Under the pieces are notes generated by a model that saw only the letters and a list, made by a program, of their open reading frames with translations, was not told the origin of the DNA and did not search any database. The position numbers and the translations under genes were made by a program. From Syngnathus acus (taxonomy: Eukaryota; Chordata; Actinopteri; Syngnathiformes; Syngnathidae), in assembly GCF_901709675.1 (NCBI RefSeq), contig NC_051095.1:21453956-21517955 (forward strand): a DNA stretch of 64,000 bases. The letters run 5' to 3'. Below are positions 24,502 through 38,910 of this stretch, piece by piece. Each line of letters starts with the position of its first letter. The first letter of the stretch is position 1.

Positions 24502-25492
24502 CAGTGGTGTTCAAACTACGGCCCGCGGGCCGCAATTGATAGTTTTTTTAATTGGCCATTTTTAGTTGGCCTGCAATAAATTCTATAAATAGAATAGAAT
24601 ATGGCCCATACTTCAGCTTTTGCCTGAATGTATTGGATTTTTTAATTTCAACACCAGGGGGATCTACTGTTCAACAACTACTGTTGTCAAGGCAACTGCT
24701 TGACCAATGAGGACAAAAGTAGACAAAGAAGAAATTTATCGTCCCCAAGATACTCAACATTGCAGAACCAAAGAAACTAAAGTTAGAAAGCGAGTGAAGA
24801 TAGTTTTAGACACGTTGGTACAGTGAATATTTCTCCAAAGAAAAGGCTACAATGGCCAGCTTCGTGGTTGCCCAACTCATCGCAAGAAATGGCAAGCCTT
24901 TGTCAGACAGAGACCTCATACAAAACTGCTTCGTTAAAGTTGGTGAAATAATGTGCCCGGAAAAGATGCAGGACTTCAAAAACGTCAGTGCCGTTTCCAA
25001 TTAAAGTGAGGAAAAGATATATTCCACAATACCCGATCTCGAAAAGTTTGTAAGTATAGGCGTTCGAAAGTAGAGGCCACTGTAGATTGCTCGTTGATTT
25101 TTGGCACGATTGCCATCGGATCATCACTGTAGTTAGACAGCCCGATTTACATACCCAGCGCAGCTGATGTTGACCAGAATCATTTACCAAAATTAGATAC
25201 ACTTCTGTTATTAAGTCCAGTTCAGTCATCAGTCAGAAATCTGATGCTGCTGTTCTGAGAATGAGCTACCAAAGCTTTTTAGGAATAACTCAATAAAGAT
25301 CCATTCATGGAAAGCAGTGATGAATGCAGTGTTGCCTTTAATTATAATCAACAATATAACATATTTGACAACTTTTAATTGATTTTTCCAACTTTAATAC
25401 ACTAAAGTTAAGGCTAAGTGTAAGTAAGTGGCCCTCCCACTCCCATTTGTTTATGCATGTGGCCCTCATTGAAAAGGTTTGGACACTCACTG
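24502..25492 (+). mobile_element. Degenerate hAT-type DNA transposon remnant
   Basis: The left end starts cagtggtgttcaaact and runs into GGCCCGCGGGCC, a pattern typical of hAT-superfamily elements. The right end reads aggtttggacactcactg, whose reverse complement begins CAGTGAGTGTCCAAACC, an imperfect terminal inverted repeat of the left end. The 8 bases flanking each side do not match, so no target duplication survives or one boundary is misplaced. The interior still encodes a transposase fragment (separate entry). The rest of the interior is AT-rich and shows no intact open frame. It lies within efnb1 intron 2. Confidence 0.7.
24813..25004 (+). pseudogene. hAT (ZBED/Charlie-like) transposase fragment
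   Basis: The frame ending in a stop at 25002-25004 reads RWYSEYFSKEKATMASFVV, then AQLIARNGKPLSDRDLIQNC, then FVKVGEIMCPEKMQDFKNVS (consecutive pieces). This strongly resembles the conserved stretch just after the BED zinc finger in hAT transposases and the domesticated ZBED/GTF2IRD2-type proteins, where an 'ASF-VA--IAK--KPFS-GEF-K-C' pattern recurs. An in-frame TAG lies immediately upstream of the fragment, and a further upstream piece near 24770 reads like AEPKKLKLESE, as at the N-terminus of such proteins. The BED finger and the catalytic dimerisation region are missing, so it cannot be functional. Family assignment is by recognition, not a database search. Confidence 0.7.
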
Positions 25493-26648
25493 AAGTTCGT
25501 CAGCTGTGGTCACAACATCACAAATGACATCACTCAATTTGAATAAGAGCTTGTGTGGGTATTAGAGACCCTCTGAATTGTGTTCAATTGTGTTCACTTT
25601 GTGTATGCTAGCAGGTAGCTGTCCTCTTGGCTTTAGGTACGACGTTGAATGCACATGCTCGGTGATAGGGACAATTGTAAGCCCCACCACCACCACCATG
25701 TTTTTTTTCCTCATGGGCTTCTATTTTCTCTTCCTTACAATACGTGGAATCTTCCAAGTGCTGTCACTTCTAGTTGATTCCATTGGATTTATTCTTAAAG
25801 CACCAAGTCACAGTAGCAATTATCTCTTGTCATACAGCGCAGGATTAGGTGCACCTTATATAATTAAAGAGACTCCGTGAATGAGCATTTGGCCACAATG
25901 GTGAAAGAGAAAATCTCCTCTAGCACAGAGAAAAACCCTAGACAGTAAGAATTGATCAACTAAATATACGTACGTTGATGTTACAGATTCTATTTCGGGG
26001 ACATATTACTAAAATTAATAATATTTTCTTTTAATTATTGAACATTGAAAAATCACTCAATTCTACACACTGTCCCTTTAAAGAAAGCAAACAGCCAAGC
26101 ATTCATGCGAATCAATCAATTTATTTGTCTTACTTCTCCCTGAATCAAAATCCGTCAGACATTTTGGACAATTGTAAGCTTCCATATTGTCAGCCACATT
26201 CCAATACCTCGGAGCGAGGAAACTGGAAATATGCTGCCAAGAAGAGAAAAAGTAGAGATTTTCTCACTGTTTTATTATGCTTTCTACTTTTTTTTCAGTT
26301 CCACAAGCCATATATGAATTAATAACAGGTTATTGAAAAGTATGATTTGATGTCGCAATGCATCTAAGAAATAATGATTTATTTCACTCCTATTTTCTTT
26401 CATTTTCACTTCTTGTTTCTGGCCAGGTAGCCCAATATTTTCTGTTTTGCATCCTCTATGTGTGATGGCCCGCAGTGTGTTGTTGTTTACTTATTTCTGT
26501 GCCATCCTTGACGTGTGTTATTGCGGCGAGGACGGCCCGACCCGCTTGTCATAATTCAGCCTGAAAAGGTCAGTGACGATGAAGCACCCTTCTCTTCGAT
26601 GCATGAACAGACACAGTCTTGGAGCAGTGCACGCACATGAGTCATACG

Positions 26649-26680
26649 CACACACACGCACACACACACGCACACACATA
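26649..26680 (+). repeat. Imperfect (CA)n microsatellite
   Basis: CA dinucleotides interrupted by CGCA units, in intron 2. Similar CG-interrupted CA tracts recur across the window. Confidence 0.85.
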
Positions 26681-28730
26681 CTGAAATCCCAGCACATTTG
26701 CATAAATGCACACACAACTGCATTTTTTACACACATAAGCGCTTGTGGCGAGTGTGGATATTTTGTCTTTGTCTCTTTGTTAATGTGTTCCAGCTCCTTG
26801 GCTCTTTATTTTTTCATTCAGGAGTGGGGGGCGGCGGGTGTCTTACTGCTGGGGTATTGCTCACAGATGAGCTCTTTGGCACGATAGATTTTTGGAGCCT
26901 TGTGGCCTTTGACATGCCACTACTATCTCCCATCACATTCCGATCCATCCCACTGCTCCTTTTATCAGCACAATTGGCTGATTTGTGGCTCGTGGACCTT
27001 TCCATTGGAGGAGGGTGACTTCTTTTTGGAGTCCAGAGTCCTAACCCACCTTTTACTTGAAAGACAACCAAGACCGGACAAAAGATGAAGAGGATCAGTT
27101 TTATCATCGGGTGGGATTTACTGAGTGAACCAGCCTCATGTGATTATCAGTGCAAATGAGGTCCAAAGCGCAAAACTTCAGTTAACCTCCTGCTGGGAAC
27201 AAGCTCACCAGGAGACCCTTTGTCTGCATGTATCTGTTGATTACATAACCAGACAATAGAGCATGGCTCACAAATGTGGTGTTTTGTTCTAGCAGAAAAC
27301 AACAAGTAAAGCTTTTAAGACGAGGTTTTTAATCAAAAAATGTTATCCTTTATCTTTTTAATTTATTTATTAGCCTTTATTCAAACAGCTGATCTAAAAA
27401 CAAAACGAACAAGGTGATGAAATTAACACGTACATTGACACGTTCCAGGGAAAGAATGAGCTAATGAGGGATTCAAAAGCAGACAGGGGGCAGCTTCTTT
27501 CATGAAATCAACATTTCCACCCCCAATAGCTTTTCATAGCGCACATACCACAATTACATACAGTCGAGGTGTCAGCCTCCTGCCATAAGCGGCTGTAATG
27601 AAAGGTTGTCATAAGGAAAAGAAGGGGTTTCCATTCGACGGGAAGGCATCGTAAAAGATGAAGGTCTGGATTTATTCATGCCGCAATAAGAGCCTGTCGC
27701 CTGCAGCTTGTCATCTCATCCTCCTCTCACTGATCTCCGTGCTAAAAAAGACGATAAACATCTGTATCGCCATATAAATCAATGATTCCTCTCCGAATAC
27801 TCGGTCTAAAGCATCTCAGGTCCCTGAATGTTTAAAATCCATGACTCAGTTTTCCTCCTCTTTTATTCTTCTTCAGAATGGCATGCTTTTGTCGCCTTAA
27901 AGTGAGAGAATCTAAGGAGGAAAAATCATTCTTGAGTGAAATTGCGAACTCCTAATACATGGCGAAGGGTCACTTTGGATTTATTTTACTAGGTGTGCTA
28001 ATATCACCATGTAAAATGGAGCACTTCACTTCACTGTAGCAGCTTTATAATAAAAGGAGGGCATATGCTCACTTGAAAAGCAGCACTTGACGACCAAAAT
28101 GTTCCTTTGACATACAAAAGTGCTCCAGCTAAAGAGTGTGTGACATGGAAGTGTCAAGAGACTGCATTGTCTTTGTCTTTAATAATCCCCATGCTGAATT
28201 TGCTGTGTCAAGGCTTTCTGTTTTGATTGTTTTGGAAATATTTACTGCAGCCGCTACGAGTTATTTCATTTCATTACAAGACTCTTTCAGTTTTCCCTTT
28301 GTGATACTTTCCTTTGGTCATCAATTTTCTCCACACATGTGAGTTTTTATGCTTAATAGAGAATGAAAATATAATTATATGCTCAATTTAACCGTGTTCG
28401 CCATTTTCTTTGAAGCAATGGTGGGAGGACTTATCAAAATGTTCAGTAATGCGCCAGTGGTGATGACAAGCCAGTCGTGTCAGATGTTGAAAGAATAACA
28501 CTACCCCTACTGCTTTCTATTGTAAAGAATACATTGGACATACATATAAATACATTATTGGGTCACTATTTTGCCCCCCCCACACACACACATCCTAAGC
28601 AAGGATAAAGCTTGTGTATTTACTATTGGCTAGACACGCTCAATAAACAAGCCCTGTGCATATACTAGTTGAGACCAGGATAAACAGTAACCAGCAAAAC
28701 TCATATGAACAATATTAACCTTTTGCTTTC

Positions 28731-28732
<2 letters not shown>

Positions 28733-28766
<34 letters not shown>
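28733..28766 (+). repeat. (GT)n microsatellite, 34 bp
   Basis: A pure GT run followed by CGGCGGGGGGG. Located in intron 2. Confidence 0.95.
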
Positions 28767-28767
<1 letters not shown>

Positions 28768-30612
28768 GGCGGGGGGGTAGGATGACATCTCTCCCCCTGA
28801 CCCAGTTTTTCCTCTGCTCATTTCTCTGAACACGCAACATTTCCAGTGCCATTAGTTAACCCATGTCACCATCTGAGAAGGGAGTTTACAGGCAAGTATG
28901 TGCACTGGCTGTATTTTTGTCTTCTAGTGCTTGTGTGGGTTGTGTGCTGCACTTAGGGTATGTTTGTTCACCTGCGTGTTTTATGTATTCAAGGGTCACC
29001 AGGATTCCACCAGGGCTGAACCATTTAGAGAAAAACAAAATGATGGCCATGTTAATAGCAAGCATAAAAAAGAAAAAGAATCCCGATCAGAGGTTACTGA
29101 TGCTATGATATATATTGAGGGGATCCCGATCTTCCAGGCAATTTGGGGGCAGCGTGATTCTGATTTTATATTAACAGCATTACCTTTTGATGATACTCCT
29201 CATTCCTGACATGACTCACCAATGTATCATTCAGCATCCTTTGTGGCTGGCAGTGCGCATTACTGTCAGACATTTGTGTAGCACTATGTTCCAACTGGCC
29301 TACCCTTTGCACAACTATCTTAAATGTTTTTTTCATCTGGAGCAGGCACACTTAGTATATAAATAAATAATGTCATTTTAGCTGTTCATTTACGTAGTGT
29401 CCATTTTTTATACTGCTAGTGCAACTAGCCGTGATGCTAAACGTTCTAGTCCAGCAACAAAGCATTGGTCAAGATGGGTAAGCAGTATTCATTGCATTTT
29501 GGCAGCTTTTGTATTGACCTGGCATATCTGTGTTGTCAGTCATTTTTGCAGGTGCAGATCTGCACTTGAAACCTGGAAAGTACATAGAAAACACATTCGC
29601 GCACATGAATCAAAATATTACTGCAAGCCTCAAAGCCCTGTTTTAGGCTGCACATGATGTGGATAAAAATGCTGAGGTTTTCAGAAGCTGGAGCTCAGTC
29701 GGACTGAAAAGTGCCATTAGGGACAATTAGCTACTCTGTCATTAGGGAGGCTTGCGTAGGCTCCTGCCAATAGATTATATTATTGCTGAAATAGCTAGTA
29801 AAGGTGAATTGTGAAATGTTCCGTGCAACACGACCATGATGGGCTTACATATAACATTCAGGGTGATGATGATATTATGAGTGAATATTTCAGCAGCTGT
29901 CATGCTCTTACATTAATATTATGCACAAGCGTTAATGAATCTACACAGCCTCCTGCGGGAGTTTCTATTTTATTGTGCCAATCGACCATCATCAAAATTC
30001 CACTATCCTCACTCCCCTTGGCGCATTCCTGTCAGATTATATGGGTATCTGCTCCAAGGCATGCATGCACATTTTGAGCAGGTCTCATTCCGTGCGTAGT
30101 TGCGTGCGCGTGTATGTGTAGAGGTGGCAGACGCACAGGGGAAAGCTGGAGGATGCGATGTGCTCCAAGATGAGTGTGTCCACATCTGTCATGTTGGAGT
30201 GGGCTCACTCTGCTCCTGTTTGAGACAGATGACTTATTCTGCTCCCTGTGGTCGTCTTGTTATTCAGCATCCTTTATCGCCGACTGATCTGACAGGCGAC
30301 CTGCGTCGCATGCACATATTTTATTTCCTCATATCCGTGCATATGGAAACTTCCGATGCGATATTTCCGGTGCGCCGTGCTGGCGCTTGCAGGACAATGC
30401 TGTCTTCAGGTGTTTGTGTCACGGATGCTTTGTGCAATGAATGAGAGCAAGGGGGTTTTGCGGCATGCTGAGTTGGGAAATGGAGAGTGGAGAGTGCAGT
30501 GGTGTTAAAGCTCTTCCCTGCTGGATTCAGCACAAGGTGACACAAAGACACCCGCAGCTAAATGATGCAGAGTCTCTCTGTCTGCTGGCTGATTCCTCTA
30601 TTCAGACAGCGC

Positions 30613-30748
<136 letters not shown>

Positions 30749-32292
30749 TTCACTCTCAGACGCGTTGGGAGGTGATGACAGGCCCTCCGCAGAGGTTAAA
30801 AAGCTTTTATGGGCAGTCCTGAAGAACCAACTTGATAAGACTGGCACTGAAAGTCCTTAGATACAAGACCAAACCATTACCAAGAAAAAGAAGATGGGCA
30901 TATACTCAAAGGTGTCGACACGCATCATGAAGAGGCCTGTCCAAGCACGCGCACACGCACTAACATACCGATGCAGAACGCAATCACAACCAAATATAGC
31001 GACGAGCAAACACAACCCAGAGTGGAGAGTTAGAAAATTGGTTAGTGTGAAAGAATCAAGTTGGCAGACATTTGTTTTGCACGCGTGCACGCACACTTGC
31101 GCACGTACACACGCACGTATGCTCCCTCTGCCTCACAGACAGAGAGATCACCTCCCACTTGGTTTTCGCTCCAAACTAAGCTCACCTCCTCACTTCATCA
31201 CCTCCTTTCAAATTTCCCTCACCGCCATATGCATGCACGCACATGGCAAGCCCTCCTCCGCCTTGTGCACGCGCATACATGCAATCACACAAGCGCACTT
31301 CAGACAGATCAAGTCTCACTCCTCCCTGACTTGCACACTCTGGTGTGCTTAAAAAAAGGAATCACCAGCTTCCTCTCCTCTGCTGATGATTCTCACCCAG
31401 CGCTCCTCTTTCAATCTATCTCCTCTGCCAACACCCCCATCACCACACACCCCTTCCTCCCTCCCCCCTTCACCCTTCCACAGCACCGCCACCCACCCCG
31501 CGCAAGCCCATAGTGCTCTCTGCTGGGAGGATTTAGAGGTACCCTGTAATTTCGGTGCCGGAGGAGCTCTTAAGTCCCTCCTGATCTTCTGGCTACACAA
31601 GCAGCCAGCCTGCGGTGTTTGTCTGGGTGTGTGGATTTTTGCGTGTGCATGCATGCATGGGTACATTATACTTGCTTTTAATGTCTTCTGTACATTTTTG
31701 GTAACTATTTTAAGTGAACGTTTTTCCGTGTGGGACTGCGAGTTTATGCACTTTAATTTGTGTGTTCATACGCATGAGCGCAAAAGTCTAATCAGGTGAC
31801 CCCAGAAAAGGTGTGCCCCTTCAGGCTGTAGTTTGCAAGCAACAGTTGTGCTTTCTATGTCCTAGTCCGAAGTATGTTTTTTTCCAAGCTACTGCCAGGA
31901 TCCATTATGGAAAAGAAACACCATAATGAAGTACAAATCCGGCTGCGCATACCTAATTCATCAGAGCTGATATGAAAAGTCAAATGTATTTTCCTCGAGC
32001 TGCAGCAAAACCTGTCTCGAATGCTATCCTCGACGAGACGGCGAGCAAGAGGCTCTAGGTTGATTGCATTTCTCCATTTCTATTTCTAGGACAAAGAAAT
32101 GAACGTCTGATAGGCTGGGACATCTATTTAGCTCCATTTCATTCAGGCGTAATCAGGATTTGGCCCAGCCCTAATACTCAGGATTAGAAAGGGTTCAAAG
32201 TGCAAACATCCACATTGTTTATATTCCAGTCTGCTATTCCACTCAACATGTCATGTCATGTGTGTATGCGTGCAATTGTGCGTGTACGTGCG

Positions 32293-32295
<3 letters not shown>

Positions 32296-32346
<51 letters not shown>

Positions 32347-32352
32347 TGTGTA
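32296..32352 (+). repeat. (GT)n microsatellite
   Basis: A GT run of about 44 bp with a short interrupted continuation (tatgtgtgtgtgta). Located in intron 2. Confidence 0.95.
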
Positions 32353-33299
32353 TACATGCTTGTATGCATGTCAGGGCTGCAGGAGGAGGGTTATCTCTGG
32401 AATCATGCCCATAAACCCAATCTAACCCTCTCTGTGCTCATTCATGAGTGAAATATTTGTGCAAATAGCCTCTTTTCCCCCCCTCCCCCGCTCCTCTTAT
32501 GCTTTGTGAGCGTAAATAAAAATGAGATGGAAATATGGCAGGTATGAGAAGTGGCCATTTCTGTTGTGATGCAGTGTTTCATGCATAATCCACACTCCTG
32601 AGTGCTGCCTGCTTTGCCCGAAATGGCCAATGTTTTGCTTTTATGCTAAGTGTTGGTTATCAGATTGTGGTTTTTTTTTCCCAGTCCCCCTCGCAAATAT
32701 TGACATTATAATGGGCGGTTGCTGTGACTATGAGGTGCCTGCTCAGCTCGCCCAAATGTAAGTCTGAATGCTGTGCAGAGCGTTAGTGGTGCTGATGGGA
32801 GGGAAAAGGGGAGCACTGTGTGAAAGGTAGCCAATGAATGTCACCCCTCATCCACTTTCTCATTAAACAACCTGTTCTCTGTCTGTCACATGGGCTGTCT
32901 CTATCCTCTCATTCTGTGCTTTGGGCAGATGCCGCACACACAGGCTCACAAAAGTAGATGTATACACCACACACAAGTACCCACACAGACAGCCGACTGC
33001 GCTGTATGGAAGCGAGCCCCTTGGGCTGGACAGGAATAATAAGCAGCAAATGATTCATGACGGGGATAGGGAATGTATTCAGCAGGACCACCTGAGTGAC
33101 CTCATTTAGCAGACCTGAGAATAAATATAGAGCAGTGCATCACACTCTGGCCTTAGCTGGTGTCGTTTGGGTCGGTCAGCGCATCATCTCTTATACGTCA
33201 CTCGCTCTTCTGCTTGGATCACCCCACCCTCCCCACCATGAATACCTAGAGAGGGATTCTGTGCATTTGTGTTGTGATTCATATACACTACTGTGCCAA

Positions 33300-33420
33300 A
33301 TAGGGCTGGACAATGTGACTGATAAATATATCCTGATAAAAGTCATTTTTATCAGGTGATATCAATACACAATACACACATTTTTAATAATTCCTGACAA
33401 ACATTTAAGTTGAAAAATTC
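33300..33420 (+). repeat. Possible fragment of an interspersed DNA-transposon-like repeat
   Basis: The segment starts tagggctggacaatgtgac and continues with AT-rich sequence containing gataaatatatcctgata and tcaggtgatatcaata. Repeats opening with a 'gggctgg-caatat' motif followed by cgatat-like sequence are familiar from teleost genomes. I could not find a matching inverted terminus nearby, so boundaries and class are uncertain. Confidence 0.35.
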
Positions 33421-36135
33421 ATATAGAACATGTTAAATCAAAGATACCTCAAACTATTGCTGTAATACACAAGGTAAGAAAAATCACTTAATGAGAATGC
33501 TTTGTTTTGGTCGTACAATCCAGTGATTGTTCCATATCTGCGGTTCGCTTGAGCAACTGACTGACAACATTCCACCGTCGTGCCTTTGTGACAAGTTTGA
33601 AAATAATAATTACAATTAAGTTGGAAAGAAAAAATGGGTCCAGAGGATGTATATGCCATTTTTTTTTATTTTTTAAACTGCAAACACTACCTTTAAGGTT
33701 AAACACTAGTCAGTTTGATAGGCTTGCCAACTGCTTTGTTTGTATTGGGACATTTTTGCCCATTTAAAATAAAGAAAATACTGTATGAATAATCATCTCC
33801 ATTATTATTATTATTTTTTTGACTGTGTAAACCATTGTTCACTTCAAGCAAAACTTACACTTCTTTCTCCAAGTACAATGACACATGGTGAGGCAACTTG
33901 AATGATCCGAAACGTTAACATATACTCTTCTTCTCTTATTCTTCTCTATTCCTAACATGAAAAGGTATTTTTTTGGCCTATTCGAAAGACACAAAAATTA
34001 ATCAAAAGCAAAATAGGCACAAAGGTAATGCTTTGGTATTTACTGATCTGAGATCTCACTCGATATGCGAAGTCTGGAAACACATTCCAAATGTACGACC
34101 TCAGGGGCGTTTGACTTTAGAAGTTCCGCTGTACTTATTATGAATGTCGACACAAAGTAATGTGTGCATGTGTAGCATTGGAACGGAAAGCTTTGTTCAA
34201 AGCCAGCTTTTTCTCCCGTTAGGCTGTCTTGGCTCCAACATGTGACTTTAGATATTTCCCATCATGGACGTTTGGCACCTGGTTTCTCTTATGACTTCAG
34301 CAGCTGTAGATCTTTTGTTCTCCCACCAGTCACTCTGCGGCCAAGCATCCACACCCACAAAGAAAGCTTTAAATCATACTTCCATAAACAGCTTTGGAAC
34401 TGACTGCTTTATTCTAAAGAGGAACATTTCTTCATGCAATGACCACCTCTCTCTCTATTCTGGGCCGGCCGGCCGCTGTTGTTAATCCGTTTTTCTTCGT
34501 CATTAAATCATTAACAGAAGGCTGTGAGTTTCTTTGTTCTTCTTTTTATCCCCCTGTGTCTTTATCTCAGTGGAGACTCAGGAAGACCCAATTCCCCACT
34601 TTCCTCTTTCCAAAACACGACATGACCGACGAACTGGTAATATCTGGAAATCCCGATTTGGATTAACATCAGTGTGCAAGGATGAAATGAAAGAGCGGAA
34701 GAGGGTTAGATGGGGAAGGGAAAAATAGAGTGAGAGGAAGAGGAGATGGAGTGACTGAGAGGCTTTCAGATTAAATGAAAAGCTGACAGCGTGTCAGGTT
34801 GGGATGTTTGAGAGCTGCGGCTGGCAATCATCTTTTCCTGGGTGAACTCGTGACATGATCGATGTAAATACTCGGATATGTGACAAGTTATAACGACAAA
34901 CACAATATTTAACAGTTGGTGAGTTTTTTTGTGTAAGTGTGTAAAGTGCAAGCATGCACCTCATGTGTTCAACAGTTGTTGCTGTCGCCTGCTACTATCT
35001 TGAATAATACTCAAACGTGGGATTCACAAGGAAGAATACACAAGGAAATGTGGTTACGTTTGGACACAGTTAATCAGATTATTATTTCCGCCGGCACGAC
35101 TAAAGCATGGAATTATTTGACGTTTAAAATGGCCCGAACACAAACAACATATAAAGTGATCATCTCTTCATAAATCCGGCCTGCCTCCAGCTGTTGGCCC
35201 AAACAGAAGCCTCAAAGGGCAAAGCTATCATTGTGCCACATCGGTAATGCTGGAACCTGTTCAGTCAGCCTGAAGGAATAGTTCATTTAGATGACAGATG
35301 CAAGTTAACACTGGGAAGATTTGCTCTCCCTGAGTGGATATAAAATTCAGAGCATGACGCTCAACTCTTAGTGTGATTATTCAAGTGCCTCTGAGCACAT
35401 TCTTCAAAGAGCTAATTCTTTTGGTTAACTTGGCTCCGGAAATGTAAAAACTCTGAAGATGGTAAATTGGTTGGAAAATGGATGACTAAGGTGCAGAATG
35501 TCGAAGACATTACGACAGTGGAGCGGTTCTGCTCTCCTTAACAGTTGTCCTGACATGCTCTTAGCGTGGCCTTAGAACTAATGTTATCCCCCAACCACCC
35601 ACCCCGTCCACAATAAAAAAATAAAATCGATAAATTAAGCAAGCAATGACTGAATTAGTAACCTCGATTTGACTTTTTCCTTTCTTTTTTTATATAGCTA
35701 GGAAACAATCCTTTTTGGCCCTGGAACAGGGATAAAAGTCACTTTTTTCAAGGAGTGCAGGTCTGGTTTATTTTAATACCATGCAGGTTGGATTAGTAAA
35801 TGCCAATTAAGTACATTTATTTGAGCACTAGCACCGGCATTAACTTGTGGTCACATTGTTGTGGTTCAGTTAGCATTGGCCTTTTTATTTTTTATCGCAG
35901 CACCAAAAGCAGCAGCCAAAGCAATCGATTGGAATGTGTTTGTATCAAAACTTAGAATTTGAGACATCAAGAAGCATTTCCAAAGTGTAACCTCACCAGC
36001 CTAAAACAGGTTGTATCTATTAGTTTGATTGTCCGCCACCGGGATTTAGATAATAGAAAAATAACACCACGATAATGGGAAACACACCACAGTATCAGTT
36101 TGTTTGAATTGAACCAAACTTAACATAGACCAAGA

Positions 36136-36270
36136 TGGGCTGTCACTTGTATAGCGTTTTTCTACCTTTGGTAGTCAAAGCGCTTCACACTGCTCCCTCA
36201 TTCACTTACTGATGACATGGTCACAATAGCTGGGAATCGAACCCCCAAACTCTGAGTCACGCCGCCCCGA
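36136..36270. repeat. Decayed dispersed repeat
   Basis: The order of blocks ('ggctgtcacttgtatagcg', 'agtcaaagcgcttcacac', 'attcactt', 'gctgggaatcgaacccc', 'gagtcacgccgcccc') matches a repeat often seen in fish genomes, in which a final tRNA-like 'gaatcgaaccc...gagccacgccgccc' segment is read from the opposite strand. It is short and diverged here. The family is not assigned. Confidence 0.45.
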
Positions 36271-38910
36271 GGATATTAAAACTGTGCAACTTCCTCTTGC
36301 TCACATAATCCTCAGTATTATTTTCCTCACAGCTTTTTTTTGTACAATCCATTATTTCTTGATGAGTTTCTAATGCCTGCCTGCTGTCTACAAGCGAGAA
36401 TTTGCTTGTGACGTGGCATTATTGCATTAATTTGCACAAATTACCACATACTCTAGCCACGCTAATAACCAAATGTTGTGCTTCTATTCATAATTTAGAG
36501 ACTGAGTTATGATCTGATATATAGCACAATATTATTGCATCATATTATTTTATTGTCCTCTGTTTTGCCAGAGTCTGAAGCTAAAACTCATCCGGGCCAA
36601 CAAAAAGTCAACATTAATTATATTTAGAACTGACAGGACACAGATCAACCGGATTAGTCTTTTGAGAGCAGCACAGGCCCATTTTAAGCCTATTTGAAAC
36701 AGCACAAGTTAAATTGCTTGTAGATGCAATGATTCATGTGGAAGCAGTGCTTGGACCCAGCCCACAGCTTTTCTACAGCTTAGGCGTCAATGTTCCCGGA
36801 AGCCACAGCATCCCTGTTTACCCAAAACCTAGTGGATGTTTGGTCATTTTTCTCCCTATTCAAGTCCTGCTGTTTTCTCAGGGTCTGTTACACTATTTAT
36901 GAGATGCCATAGGGAGGACAGGGCTGCTCCCGGAGAGCCCCGAAGACTCAAAGGCGCACCGTGGTTCAGCCTGGAGCCTAGCACAGATGCCAGTACGTTC
37001 TCTGAGCCCGTCACGTTGTAATGGGTCTCTCACGTTCCGTTAAGGCTTTCTACGGATGAATCATGAACACCGGGCAGCTTTGGTGCCCGTTTGTGGCCAG
37101 GGCAGAGTCGCATCAAGCTTAACTGCCGGGCCCGGCTCCAGAGTTTACATCAGCGAGGGCGGACACATACTGCCGCTCAATAAATGTTTGATACCACCTT
37201 CAAATTGTGTTACACCCCTATTACGTACTGTCAAGTTGAGATGCGTGCCCCCCATTTTTCACTTTTGACAATTTAAACATCTTGCCACTACAATCACAAC
37301 TTGTTACATTTGTCCATCACGTCCCCTTGTGTTGCCTCAAAACCATCCCATTTTGTCCACAGTGGCTTGAAATGGGACCACCTGAAATGTAGTTTAGATA
37401 CAGTATAGCTTTAGCCTCTCTTTGTAGCAATACAGCTGGGTTTCCAAAACCCTGATCTGGGTTGTGTTTCTCCCACGAGGTGTGGAGGTGAGATTGCTAT
37501 GTGAATAGTGTGATGTCATACCAGGGCATTCAATTGGAAGAAAATGAATGTGAAAATGAACAAAAGTTACAGCAGTGGAGGAAATCCAGCATTTTGGCTT
37601 CTAACTTTCTTTATATTTTATATTTAATACATATCAGTCCTATACCAATAAACTTGTCTCCTAATCCTTTTAGTGCTGTTTTTGGTGTAATCTCCTTAGT
37701 GTGTGTCTGCTTAATTTCCTGTTCCTGTCTGCCTTCGGTCCAGTGTCAGGGCACAGTTATCCCCAAATTGCAGCACCATGAACTGTGTCAAACATCAGTT
37801 GGCCACACAAACATGTGACACAGACATAAAATATTTTTATTTTACTTGTGGCTTTAGAATGAATGTCACTTTTTGTTGTAAGATTTTTAACATGTCGTTT
37901 GGTGAGAAATTAGTATTTTTAAAACCACTTCAGACAGTAGGAGAGCATACCTATTTTCTTTGGGGTGTGCAGCCTTCTAATTGGGTTGTACCCCATTTTT
38001 CTCACAAAATCACTGTTGCTGCCTGTGGTGGTTCGATATGCTTTAGGTAAAAGGGAAGAAGTCGAGCTAGGTGAAGGCTGAAAAAGTAGCCGTTTCAAGG
38101 GAAGGGAGTATGTTTAAACAACAGACAAAACGGAGATGGAGATCAGTCGGGAAATTCCAGACGGAGAGCTACCACGGCATATTAACCCCCCCACACACAC
38201 ATGCACACAATGCCTTGCGCATAGCCACTCAGTGTTAAGGTCAGCGCTACACTCCATCTCCCCAGGTCATTATCATAGGCCCTAAAATAGACAGCCAATT
38301 GTGTCATGGTGTGTGAAGTGAGCGTGACATTGAATAAACAGCCCTCGACCCTGAGCCCCTCGCTCATGTCAGACCAGAACACATACTTGAAAAACAAGCG
38401 CAGAAGCTGACACTCACAATCTGCACAACTGGACACAGACAAATATTATTGTTGCATTTAGTTCTCTGCGCTACCAGACGGCCATGGCACAGGTGGCCCC
38501 GATCTGGGAAACTGGAGGTGCCCGAACTCTGGCTGGTATATCTCACGACTACAAATAGATGACTCCCTCCACCACAACCAACAATAACACACACATGCTG
38601 ACCATGGCCTTCTCAACCACCTCACAATCCACTGTCCAATTTCCCTGTTCAATTCATTTGATTACACTTTATTATGTTAATGAGAGCTGCAGTGTAGAGG
38701 TGCTGGTCCTTGTTTTAGGGTGAGAATGGCGAATAGCTGCAACGACTAATCACTGCTTGTTTGATAAATATTGATCAGTCCTGTGCGTTATGGACGTGCT
38801 CATTAACCAGTGTATCCTTTTTTCTCTCATTTCTCTGTCTTCCTAAACCCCCCCCCCCCTACCTTCCTCCCTGTCCTTGCCCTTCTGTTCATCTCCTTCT
38901 CCCCCATTAG

